This document shows, piece by piece, positions 16,640-25,090 of a stretch of DNA of 64,000 bases. Position 1 is the stretch's first letter; every line of letters starts with the position of its first letter. The stretch is taken from assembly GCA_945919075.1 (NCBI GenBank), contig CAMEIX010000004.1, positions 62,001-126,000 on the forward strand, given 5' to 3'. This stretch comes from an uncultured Lachnospiraceae bacterium (GTDB taxonomy: Bacteria > Bacillota > Clostridia > Lachnospirales > Lachnospiraceae). The translations under genes were made by a program, and so were the position numbers. Under the pieces are notes generated by a model. It had not been told where the DNA came from, did no database searches, and saw only the letters and a program-made list of their open reading frames with translations.

Positions 16640-16726
16640 CCGCCAACTATTCGCAGTAGTTGACGGCCTAAGCAATTAGGTAAATCACTATTGGGGGTAA
16701 GCCGCTTCTCTGGCTTTCCCTTTTCT
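16630..16726 (-). ncRNA. Predicted antisense RNA (antitoxin) to the toxin mRNA
   Basis: The predicted RNA starts about 7 bases after the minus-strand -10 box (near 16726). It ends at a hairpin, 16667-16639 on the minus strand, formed by GCCG-CAACTA-type arms with a 7-base loop and followed by TATTTTCTTTT. It would be about 95 bases and fully complementary to the toxin stop region and 3' UTR, including the toxin terminator. This matches the 3'-overlap arrangement of txpA/ratA. Confidence 0.6.
16695..16724 (+). terminator. Terminator of the toxin mRNA
   Basis: GGGTAAGCC (16695-16703) pairs with GGCTTTCCC (16712-16720) with one T-T mismatch, an eight-base loop, then TTTT. Confidence 0.75.
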
Positions 16727-16732
16727 ATGTTC

Positions 16733-16761
16733 AATATAGCACATCTCACAAAGTCCGTCAA
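16733..16761 (-). promoter_or_regulatory. Strong minus-strand promoter of the antisense RNA
   Basis: Minus strand: TTGACG (16761-16756), exactly 17 bases, TATATT (16738-16733). Each hexamer is one base off consensus, so it looks stronger than the toxin promoter. Confidence 0.8.
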
Positions 16762-16779
16762 ATCAATTTTAGAACCGAG

Positions 16780-16923
16780 CAGTTCACCACTATTGCATGC
16801 AAACTCAGTGAATGTCTGTCTGCAAAAGAACTGGCTGCACTGTCTGCGGATCTGGTTACTCTAAGTAACATGCTTGCGAATATTCTTGCGCATCAGGATT
16901 TATGCGATGATGACAGTCCATGA
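16780..16923 (+). pseudogene. Remnant of a DUF6774-like small protein
   Basis: The plus-strand frame reads QFTTIACKLSECLSAKELAA and continues with a helix ending LANILAHQDLC before a TGA at 16921-16923. The pattern of spaced cysteines, a CLSxxEL helix and an LA.ILA..xLC end resembles the short DUF6774 proteins common in Clostridia. No ATG, GTG or TTG start is found in frame upstream, and the expected N-terminus is missing, so I call it a 5'-truncated relic. It overlaps the end of the next minus-strand gene by 31 bases. Confidence 0.5.
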
Positions 16924-17738
16924 TTATCTCCATCTATATTAGGAATATATCGCTTACATATAGTCTCAATTTCTTTAATCGGATCTTTTTCTTTCCTCTT
17001 TGTTTTTGACTCTTTTTTCTTGTCATCAGGAAATATATCTTCTTCAATTTTCGAATCATCCGAAATCTCAGGCTCATCAACTTCTTGTTCTACTGATGTA
17101 TTGGTTTCCAAATCCTTTTCTTCATCAGTCACTACTGATTCTTTTAGTAATTCAAGAGTTTCCTCATTTTCTTCACTTCTCTCTTCAGCTCTATCAATTG
17201 CTTCTTCAGCCTCTGTGGGAAGTTTTGCATATTCACCTGACTCTATAAAATGAAACTCTGCTTTTTGGACATTTCTTACTTTTCCTATTATTTCTATTGC
17301 TTTGGCAGATTTTGCTTCTGCAGGCGCTGCCTTTAGTTCTGCCAGATATGCATTCATAGTATTAGTCTTTAATCTTTGAACTTCATCCTTTGTCCTGCAC
17401 TTCTGCAGCTTTTCCTCATAGGCCTTCCGTTCTGCTTTCATACGCCTGTAATTACTAAGCTGCCCCGGATTATTCTGTGCAAGATACTGTTCTTCCTCTC
17501 TGGTCAAATCTTCGCCATTCATTATCTTATTGGCAATATCAGTATTCTTGCTATGTTCTCTGTTTTTTGCCATCTCTTCCTTGAATTGTTCGAGCATCCT
17601 TTGCTCAGGAGACATATTTGCACGCTCGTTTCTCTCCCGCTTTGTAAGAATATTATTAGAATTCTTCTTTTGCTCCCAGTTCTTGGTAAGCATGTCCAGT
17701 TTTACTGCATTTTTTATCGTACCGGCTATCATCTGCAT
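16893..17738 (-). CDS. Charged coiled-coil protein of unknown function
   Basis: About 281 residues, very rich in E and K, mostly helical with predicted coiled coil from about 25 to 200. It contains TREEEQYLAQNNPGQLSNYR and a KTKDEVQRLK-type segment, an acidic disordered stretch (about 200-255) and a basic KKKESKTKRKEK patch near the end. No signal peptide and no enzyme motif. I take the ATG at 17738 because AGAGGTG lies 9 bases upstream; a GTG at 17750 would add four residues. AT-rich compared with flanking genes. I do not recognise a named family. Confidence 0.7.
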   Translation of the reverse strand: MQMIAGTIKNAVKLDMLTKNWEQKKNSNNILTKRERNERANMSPEQRMLEQFKEEMAKNREHSKNTDIANKIMNGEDLTREEEQYLAQNNPGQLSNYRRMKAERKAYEEKLQKCRTKDEVQRLKTNTMNAYLAELKAAPAEAKSAKAIEIIGKVRNVQKAEFHFIESGEYAKLPTEAEEAIDRAEERSEENEETLELLKESVVTDEEKDLETNTSVEQEVDEPEISDDSKIEEDIFPDDKKKESKTKRKEKDPIKEIETICKRYIPNIDGDNHGLSSSHKS

Positions 17739-17750
17739 CCTATCACTCAC

Positions 17751-17951
17751 CTCTGAATAATTTATCCCTTAAAATCAAAATTTTGTTGGCTTCTGCTTTC
17801 TTAGCTGCATTATATCTTTTTTATCGGTAGCACCCATAAGAATTGTTAGTCTTTTTATACTACTATTATCCTTACTTCTATAAGTTTTATAAGTATGTAT
17901 TATAAGATACTTGAATGGATTTTTTAAGATGTCTATCAACACATAAAGAAA
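17751..17951 (-). other. Intergenic stretch between gdhA terminator and the coiled-coil gene
   Basis: AT-rich and without a full gene. A candidate promoter reads, on the minus strand, TTAAAA-17-TATAAT near 17905. A short in-frame piece just before the coiled-coil gene (AAKKAEANKILILRDKLFRG, then GAG and a TGA) looks coding-like but has a stop 4 codons upstream of it, so it may be a gene relic. Nothing else is seen. Confidence 0.4.
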
Positions 17952-17980
17952 AGCCCCGGAAATTCAACATTTCCAGGACT
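17952..17980 (-). terminator. Terminator downstream of gdhA
   Basis: A 12-base stem, 17952-17963 with 17969-17980, including G-T pairs, and a TTTTCTTT tail on the minus strand. Confidence 0.75.
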
Positions 17981-18021
17981 TCTCCATATTATTTATTCAC
18001 TTTTCTTCTTCCAAGGCATCT

Positions 18022-18058
18022 CGAAAACAAATGCTCACTGCGTTCGCGCTTGTTTTCG
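18022..18058. repeat. Inverted repeat just after gdhA
   Basis: CGAAAACAA (18022-18030) and TTGTTTTCG (18050-18058) enclose 19 bases, 8 bases past the gdhA stop. There is no adjacent T-run; a 3' UTR stability hairpin is possible. Confidence 0.5.
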
Positions 18059-18065
18059 TTCCTCG

Positions 18066-19412
<1,347 letters not shown>

Positions 19413-19446
19413 TTATATATCCTCCTTAAAATAAAAAAAGTAACTA

Positions 19447-19474
19447 CAAAAAGCACAGAGTGAAGCCCTGTGCT
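19447..19474 (-). promoter_or_regulatory. Terminator-like hairpin in the gdhA leader
   Basis: Minus strand: AGCACAG pairs with CTGTGCT (19474-19468 with 19458-19452), nine-base loop, followed by TTTTT. It lies between the promoter and the gene, preceded by a small GACA-AAGA-TGTC hairpin. This is the form of an attenuator; no known riboswitch class was recognised. Confidence 0.6.
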
Positions 19475-19497
19475 GGTGACATCTTTGTCCCACAACC

Positions 19498-19526
19498 ATT
19501 ATAGTCTATGACTTTTGATTTGTAAA
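19498..19526 (-). promoter_or_regulatory. gdhA promoter
   Basis: Minus strand TTTACA (19526-19521), 17 bases, perfect TATAAT (19503-19498). The leader is about 80 bases. Confidence 0.88.
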
Positions 19527-19586
19527 ACACTTTATTTCTCTAATACGACAAAGTTTTAACGTGTGTTTTGTGCAATTTCAACAAAT

Positions 19587-20018
19587 TCAGAGATATTTTT
19601 TCATAATGGCAATGTTTTTTTCTTCGAAGTCCACAAGTTCTTTTGCTAATTCTGTGGCATAAGAATTCTCTATTTTGTTGCGGTTTAACTGTTTGCAAAT
19701 TTGGGTGATATTACGATTACTGCCCTCAATGACCAGTTCTGCCAGATGACTGGTACTGGTATTGAGTAACGTGTTTGCGTGGATAACTCCCGCCCTGATC
19801 ATATCCTGCACCTTGTTTTCATGAACAGGCTCCGCCTTGGCAGACAGTAAATAAGCCATTGCACGATTACGGATATCTCCGTATTTCAGGGATTGCCTGG
19901 TTATCTGCATGGAAAAATCATCCTCGTAACTTTTATCCCCGATCGTGTCAATGGCTTTTATACTTTCTTCGGCATTCTTTTGAATTGCGCGATATAATTT
20001 TATTTCTTCCGGTTTCAT
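19587..20018 (-). CDS. Small all-helical protein, unknown function
   Basis: 143 residues, predicted as a four-helix protein. There is no signal peptide, no membrane segment and no HxxE metal sites, so the ferritin-like shape has no visible ligands. It contains SIKAIDTIGDKSYEDDFSMQ and a conserved-looking HANTLLNTSTSHLAELVIEG stretch. The start is preceded by AAGGAG. It is transcribed alone between gdhA and the SH3 gene. Family not recognised. Confidence 0.75.
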   Translation of the reverse strand: MKPEEIKLYRAIQKNAEESIKAIDTIGDKSYEDDFSMQITRQSLKYGDIRNRAMAYLLSAKAEPVHENKVQDMIRAGVIHANTLLNTSTSHLAELVIEGSNRNITQICKQLNRNKIENSYATELAKELVDFEEKNIAIMKKYL

Positions 20019-20110
20019 GTCATACTCCTTTTTTTATAGTATGACAGTTTTTCCGTTCTTCTATTCTGTTTTCACTTACAGACAAGCAAAATCTTCCGAC
20101 GCAAATTATT

Positions 20111-21307
20111 TTATTTGACAAATTCTGCTTTCACGTACCCAATCTGACCATTATATACAACCTTGCACCAGTCGCCTTCTCTGGCAACCAGATCCAGTGT
20201 CTCCCCACCGACTACAATGCCTAATTTGGTGCCGGTTTCGCTTGCGGTAGCACGTACATTTACGTTAGTATCTGCTGTTACGGTACCGATTGTCTCCACA
20301 TTTGCGGCACTTTCTGCCACATCCAGAAACTCCGATTTAATAAATCCGTCCTTGCCTTCGTAATCAATCTTACTCCAGCCGTTTACCCGCTGTTCCTTCA
20401 CTTCTACTTTGGTTCCACCCGCAATTTTCCCGAGTTTATCCGCGGTTTTGCTGTCAGAGCTACGCACATTTACTGTGGTATTGGCAGTTGCATAAACAGG
20501 TCCTGTGGGCTCGGTATTTGCCGGAACACTGGTAACATCCGGATTCGCTGCGTCACCGTCACTTACGTTTCCGGCAACTTCCTGTGCCAGAATCACTCCC
20601 GCAGATTCCTGAACCTGCTGTTCAATCATGTTTAAATACTGCAAAAATTCCGGTTTTTCCAAACAAACTTCGTTATACTCTACCGTAATCTTATTAGTAA
20701 GTTCTACCACATCATCCCCCAGACAAACCTGACGGATATAATCGGAAACCTTCTCATCCACAATGCCTTTGTTGATATAAAGTTCCCCGTTTTCATCGGT
20801 ACAAATATAGAATGTCTCATAACCGGGCAGATAATCATCCGGATAATAAGAAATTACAACGTGTGTATAAGCAATTGCAATATAGGACCCTTCTTCGGGA
20901 CCGGGCTTGGTGTAAACATCCACCAATGGGTAATTTACAATATATTTTGCGAATTCCGGGATTTTGATACGTTCCATATCCTCCGTATAATTCTGAATGG
21001 ATTCGATGGTTTCCACATCACCTTCCGCTTTCGCGGTGTAATACTGATTCAAAATTGCATTTACTTCGGGAATTGCATTTAATTTTAACAATTCCTCCGT
21101 TACCACCAGTTCTTCTGTCATATCCCCTCCGGATACCTCAGAACCGGTTTCCTCTGTTACCGTATCACTGCCTTTCTTTCCTGCATGAAGTGCAATCGTT
21201 ACCGTAACAGCTACCGCTATAATTAGTAAGATAGGGAATATATATTTGCCGCGTGCCAGTATAAAGTCACGCACTTGCAAAAGTTTCCCTTTGAATGTCC
21301 CTTTCAT
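20111..21307 (-). CDS. Membrane-anchored SH3-domain protein
   Basis: 398 residues. A short basic cytoplasmic start is followed by one membrane helix (residues about 22-42, IFPILLIIAVAVTVTIAL) and a low-complexity linker. Next comes an NTF2-like region with INAILNQYYTAKAEGDVE-type helices. Two bacterial SH3 repeats end the protein, each with the xVNVR(S/A)..S...(K)LG core (near residues 270 and 340). Such SH3 units bind peptidoglycan or outer-surface ligands. The start at 21307 follows AGGTGA; longer readings run through the tRNA-Arg gene and are rejected. It begins 44 bases after that tRNA and may share its transcript. Confidence 0.85.
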   Translation of the reverse strand: MKGTFKGKLLQVRDFILARGKYIFPILLIIAVAVTVTIALHAGKKGSDTVTEETGSEVSGGDMTEELVVTEELLKLNAIPEVNAILNQYYTAKAEGDVETIESIQNYTEDMERIKIPEFAKYIVNYPLVDVYTKPGPEEGSYIAIAYTHVVISYYPDDYLPGYETFYICTDENGELYINKGIVDEKVSDYIRQVCLGDDVVELTNKITVEYNEVCLEKPEFLQYLNMIEQQVQESAGVILAQEVAGNVSDGDAANPDVTSVPANTEPTGPVYATANTTVNVRSSDSKTADKLGKIAGGTKVEVKEQRVNGWSKIDYEGKDGFIKSEFLDVAESAANVETIGTVTADTNVNVRATASETGTKLGIVVGGETLDLVAREGDWCKVVYNGQIGYVKAEFVK

Positions 21308-21336
21308 GCTGTCACCTAACCTTCTATTCTGACTAT

Positions 21337-21452
21337 CAAGGTGATGTAAAATGCAACCGACAGGAATCGAACCTGCATTAAAGGCGTCGGAGGCCTCCGT
21401 TCTATCCATTAGACTACGGTTGCAAATATTACAAAATTGTTACATCACCTTG
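21337..21452. repeat. 13-bp inverted repeat that brackets tRNA-Arg
   Basis: CAAGGTGATGTAA at 21337-21349 and its exact complement at 21440-21452 lie on either side of the tRNA. In the minus-strand transcript the two arms can pair and enclose the pre-tRNA. Confidence 0.8.
21352..21423 (-). tRNA. tRNA-Arg(CCG)
   Basis: Acceptor GCAACCG/CGGTTGC, anticodon stem GAGGC/GCCTT with loop CTCCGAC, T arm GCAGG-TTCGATT-CCTGT, discriminator A. The anticodon CCG reads CGG. The D stem has one C-A mismatch. CCA is not encoded. Confidence 0.92.
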
Positions 21453-21455
21453 CTA

Positions 21456-21484
21456 ATCATATCATAAAAGGTTTCTTCTGTCTA
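21456..21484 (-). promoter_or_regulatory. tRNA-Arg promoter
   Basis: Minus strand TAGACA (21484-21479), 17 bases, TATGAT (21461-21456). The start would fall near 21449, within the first arm of the inverted repeat. Confidence 0.7.
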
Positions 21485-21503
21485 CCCTAAAATCATTAAG
21501 TAT

Positions 21504-22439
21504 TTATAAAAAACAGGAATCCACCTTTTTTAATTTTGCATCATAGTAGTAGACATTGTCAGACAATCGTTCCTCATCCATGACACAGCCTGCATTTACC
21601 TCTTCCACCATGCATTTTAATTCATCCTTTTGATGGATTCCCCGGTCCGGAATCAGAATTAATTCATGGATGGAACTGGGAAGAATGTAGAAACTTCCAT
21701 GACAGTCCTTGGAAAATTTTTCCATTATTCTGTCATCGCACATGCTCACAGCTCCGAAATATCCGTTTTTATGCGTAAGCACATACATGGAATCCGCATA
21801 TTCCGGGTCCCGGAATGCTTCTTCCATTTCCCGGTATTCCCGTGTGTCTCTTCCACCCTGTTTGGCCATCATTCCCAGAATAATCTCTTTCATACTGAGA
21901 ATTTCCGGTTTCATCTTATTCTCCATATTGTGCCTTGCATCCGTAAAGAGTGTCTCTTCCGGAATGCCCCAGTCATCCAGTTGTCCTGTCCGCACCAGAA
22001 TGCTCCCCTCGCCCATGAAATCATTCATATAATGAATATAACAGACCATTGCCAGATCCAAAAAGCGTTTGTGCGGCACATCCGACAGCATTTCCCTGTT
22101 ATTTTCATAATGAATCAGTTTGCAGAAAATCTGTTTCCTGACCTGTCCGTAATCTAACAGAAAATCCAGATTCATCTGACCGGTAAATTTGTATTTCTCA
22201 TAAAACTCAAAGATATTCATTACAATATCCCGGATTTCGGTCCCTTCACAATAAGTCTTGTAATAGGGCTCCAGATATATGGTGGGAGACATACAGCTAT
22301 CCTTGTGTAATGCCGTCAGACCATGTAAAATCACACCGTTATTCTTAGGAAAGTCTCTTACCGAAACGTTATAATCTTCTCCGAAAAAAGCCTGTACTTT
22401 TTCCTTAATCTCTACCTTAAATTCTTCAAATGTAAACAT
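21504..22439 (-). CDS. DUF5688 family protein
   Basis: 311 residues, soluble, starting MFTFEEFKVEI and containing VSVRDFPKNNGVILHGLTA. That start and the layout are typical of DUF5688, a family expanded in Lachnospiraceae with no known function. The chosen start has AGAGGA 8 bases upstream; an in-frame extension of 28 codons runs into the efp terminator. No catalytic motif is evident. It is followed by tRNA-Arg on the same strand. Confidence 0.85.
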   Translation of the reverse strand: MFTFEEFKVEIKEKVQAFFGEDYNVSVRDFPKNNGVILHGLTALHKDSCMSPTIYLEPYYKTYCEGTEIRDIVMNIFEFYEKYKFTGQMNLDFLLDYGQVRKQIFCKLIHYENNREMLSDVPHKRFLDLAMVCYIHYMNDFMGEGSILVRTGQLDDWGIPEETLFTDARHNMENKMKPEILSMKEIILGMMAKQGGRDTREYREMEEAFRDPEYADSMYVLTHKNGYFGAVSMCDDRIMEKFSKDCHGSFYILPSSIHELILIPDRGIHQKDELKCMVEEVNAGCVMDEERLSDNVYYYDAKLKKVDSCFL

Positions 22440-22507
22440 AATTTTATCCTCTCTTACTTTTGTTGAGCAGATAAAATCAGAATATGGTCCGTATTGAAGG
22501 CAAAAAA

Positions 22508-22533
22508 AGACAATAGACCGCAATCTATTGTCT
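22508..22533 (-). terminator. efp terminator
   Basis: A perfect 10-base stem (AGACAATAGA and complement), six-base loop, then seven T on the minus strand. Confidence 0.93.
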
Positions 22534-22558
22534 TAAAGGCTTTGCTCAAAAAGAAAAT

Positions 22559-23116
22559 TTATACTCTGGAAAGATATTCGCCGGTTCTGGTATCGATCTT
22601 AATCTTGTCACCCTGGTTTACAAACAGAGGAACGCTGACCTGCGCACCGGTTTCTACAATAGCGGGCTTGGAAGCACCTGTTGCGGTGTCACCCTTGAAG
22701 CCGGGTTCTGTTTCGGTAATCTCTAATTCAACGAACAAAGGAGGTTCTACTGCAAATACATTGCCGTTGTGAGAACATACTTTACACATTTCGTTTTCTT
22801 TTACGAACTTAAGTGCATCGCCGATAGCGTCTGCGTTAAGTGCGATCTGCTCATATGTTTCCACATCCATGAAGTTGAATAAATCACCATCCGAATATAA
22901 ATACTGCATATCTTTTCTATCAATACGTGCCTGAGGGCATTTTTCAGTAGGTCTGAAAGTCTTTTCAACCACACCGCCACTCTTAATATTTTTCAGTTTG
23001 GTTCTAACAAATGCTGCACCTTTACCGGGTTTCACATGCTGGAATTCAATAATCTGAAAAATATTGCTGTCTAATTCAATAGTCATACCATTTCTGAAAT
23101 CACCTGCAGAAATCAT
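22559..23116 (-). CDS. efp: Translation elongation factor P
   Basis: 185 residues in three beta domains, the usual EF-P length. It relieves ribosome stalling at proline stretches. The tip loop reads KPGKGAAF; the lysine there is the residue modified in other bacteria. No modification gene (epmA, earP, ymfI) is in the window. The domain III pattern [17 protein letters not shown] is standard. Single-gene unit with a clear terminator. Confidence 0.97.
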   Translation of the reverse strand: MISAGDFRNGMTIELDSNIFQIIEFQHVKPGKGAAFVRTKLKNIKSGGVVEKTFRPTEKCPQARIDRKDMQYLYSDGDLFNFMDVETYEQIALNADAIGDALKFVKENEMCKVCSHNGNVFAVEPPLFVELEITETEPGFKGDTATGASKPAIVETGAQVSVPLFVNQGDKIKIDTRTGEYLSRV

Positions 23117-23220
23117 AAAAAAATTCCTCCTAAAATTGTCACGTTTTAATTCATTCTATAGTGTATAACAAGATAGTCGATTTTTCAACTGTTTTTTTCA
23201 ATACTTTCGTTATTCTTTCC

Positions 23221-23658
23221 TTATTTGCCGATTTTTTTCACTACTTCGTCAATCGCAATCAGGTAACCCTCAAGTCCTTTCCCGTAAATTTGTCCGTCAC
23301 ATGCGGGAGCGGTTACGGAAATCTTCCTGAAATCTTCTCTCTCCATAATATTCGAAATATGAATCTCTATTTTGGGCATGGTCACACTCTGAAGGGCATC
23401 GTGGATGGCGTAACTGTAGTGGGTATATGCTCCGGGATTAATGACAATCCCTTCCGTCCCGTCAAAGTATGCATCCTGGATGCGGTCAATGATGGCCCCT
23501 TCATGATTGCTCTGAAAGACTTCGATGGCAGCCCCAATCTCCTCTCCCTTCTTCGCAATCATCTCCAGTAAGTAATCATAATTCATGGTGCCGTATACAG
23601 CCTTCTCCCGAATTCCGAGGAAATTTAAATTGGGTCCGTTGATAATCAGTAATTTCAT
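23221..23658 (-). CDS. aroQ: Type II 3-dehydroquinate dehydratase
   Basis: 145 residues, third step of the shikimate pathway. Family features: GPNLNFLGIREKAVYG with the catalytic tyrosine, QSNHEGAIID, NPGAYTHYS and EIHISNIMERE with the catalytic histidine. Last gene of an aroE-aroK-aroQ run, 15 bases after aroK. Confidence 0.96.
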   Translation of the reverse strand: MKLLIINGPNLNFLGIREKAVYGTMNYDYLLEMIAKKGEEIGAAIEVFQSNHEGAIIDRIQDAYFDGTEGIVINPGAYTHYSYAIHDALQSVTMPKIEIHISNIMEREDFRKISVTAPACDGQIYGKGLEGYLIAIDEVVKKIGK

Positions 23659-23673
23659 TCGTCCGTCTTCTCC

Positions 23674-24195
23674 TTATATTACATCTTTTTCTTTCAGTAT
23701 AGTAAGCATTTCGTCCAAAACCTCTTCCACCGTTTTTCCGTCCACCAAAATCACGGTATCCGCACAGGCTTCATAAAGAGGTTCTCTCTTGTCCAGAAGT
23801 TCACAGATTCTTCCATAGGGGTCTTCGCACTGCAAAAGCGGTCTCTCAGTATCTTCCTTCAGTCTGTCATAGGCCTCTCCCGGAGAAATCTTCAGATAGA
23901 CCACATGCCCCAGCTTTTTTAAGGGCCCCCAGTTTTCTTCCCGTACCGGCAGTCCACCTCCCGTGGAAATAATGCGAACCGTAGGATCTTCTGCCATTTT
24001 TTTGATGCATGCAGTCTCGATTCTGCGGAATGCTTCCTCGCCTTTCGTGGCAAAAATTTCCCTGATGGTACATCCTTCATTTCTTTCAATCCATTTATCC
24101 GTATCTTCCATAATGCGATGCAGCTTATAGGACAGCTTAATTCCCATAGTGGTTTTGCCGCATCCCATAAATCCGATAAGTACAATATTTCTCAT
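23674..24195 (-). CDS. aroK: Shikimate kinase
   Basis: 173 residues. P-loop GFMGCGKTTMG at residues 7-17, shikimate-binding DTDKWIE and the GGG loop (STGGGLPVREENW), and the lid with arginines (ERPLLQ). Overlaps the end of aroE by 4 bases, so the two are translationally coupled. Confidence 0.96.
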   Translation of the reverse strand: MRNIVLIGFMGCGKTTMGIKLSYKLHRIMEDTDKWIERNEGCTIREIFATKGEEAFRRIETACIKKMAEDPTVRIISTGGGLPVREENWGPLKKLGHVVYLKISPGEAYDRLKEDTERPLLQCEDPYGRICELLDKREPLYEACADTVILVDGKTVEEVLDEMLTILKEKDVI

Positions 24196-25049
24196 ATGCT
24201 TTCCTTTAATCTGTCATATATTTTTCCGGCAACGGTTTCGGATACCTTACTGCCAGTCCAAAGTTCAAATGCAATGATGCCCTGATACAGAAGCATTTTC
24301 AATCCGTTATAGGCCTCTCCTCCCGCCATCTTCACCTTTTTCATAAAAAGTGTCTCTGCAGGATTATAAATCAAATCATATCCGGCTTTGACCATTTCAT
24401 AAAATGCATCTTCCTCAATCGGTGTCCTGTCGCAGTTCGGATGCATTCCCACATTGGTTGCCTGGATCACCAGATACTTACTGCCGGCAAGTTTTTTATA
24501 ATCTGTAAGTTCCATAGCCGTCGCCACTTTCCTGTCGCAGTAGGAATTAACCTCTAAAGCTATCTTCTCTGCCTTTTCCAGGGTTCTGTTCAAAATATAA
24601 ATCTGCTCCGCCTTGTCTGCCAGCATGACCGCTACCGCTCTTGCCACACCGCCGGCACCCAGAATGATCACTTTTTCACCGTCTGCCTTTATACCATCAC
24701 TTAACATGGCACGGTAAAGCCCGGGCATGTCGGTATTGTAGCCCTTGTAACCGTCCGTTGTGCGCACCAGAGTATTCACTGCGCCAATCTTTTTTGCCAG
24801 GCCGTCCATATCTTTCAAATAGGGAATAACCCTCTCCTTATGGGGCACGGTCACATTTAATCCCAAAATACCGAGTGCATAAGCACCTTTCACTGCATCT
24901 CCCACATTTTCTTCTGTTACCGGAAAGGCTTCGTAACAGAGATTTACGGAAAGTTCTTTTGCCAATCCGTTATGTATAAGCGGCGATCTGGTGTGTGCCA
25001 CCGGATTACCGATCAGTCCGCAGACCGCTGTATGTCCGTCTATTACCAT
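24192..25049 (-). CDS. aroE: Shikimate dehydrogenase
   Basis: 285 residues. N-terminal substrate domain with NPVAHTRSPLIHN and the catalytic lysine in NVTVPHKE; C-terminal NADP fold with GAGGVARAVAVML and NRT (ILNRTLEKA) for the 2'-phosphate. First gene of the shikimate run. No T-box or other leader is seen in the 41-base gap upstream. Confidence 0.96.
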   Translation of the reverse strand: MVIDGHTAVCGLIGNPVAHTRSPLIHNGLAKELSVNLCYEAFPVTEENVGDAVKGAYALGILGLNVTVPHKERVIPYLKDMDGLAKKIGAVNTLVRTTDGYKGYNTDMPGLYRAMLSDGIKADGEKVIILGAGGVARAVAVMLADKAEQIYILNRTLEKAEKIALEVNSYCDRKVATAMELTDYKKLAGSKYLVIQATNVGMHPNCDRTPIEEDAFYEMVKAGYDLIYNPAETLFMKKVKMAGGEAYNGLKMLLYQGIIAFELWTGSKVSETVAGKIYDRLKESI

Positions 25050-25090
25050 ATCCGTTCCTCCAAATCATAAATATTGTAACCAAAAACCCC

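Noticed and set aside
15878..18065. Possible integrated element or genomic island beside tRNA-Gly
   Set aside because: AT-rich accessory genes lie here, but no integrase, no second copy of the tRNA 3' end and no transposase were found.
21308..21409. 34-residue extension of the SH3 protein
   Set aside because: It would be translated from the tRNA-Arg gene; the ATG at 21307 has a ribosome site.
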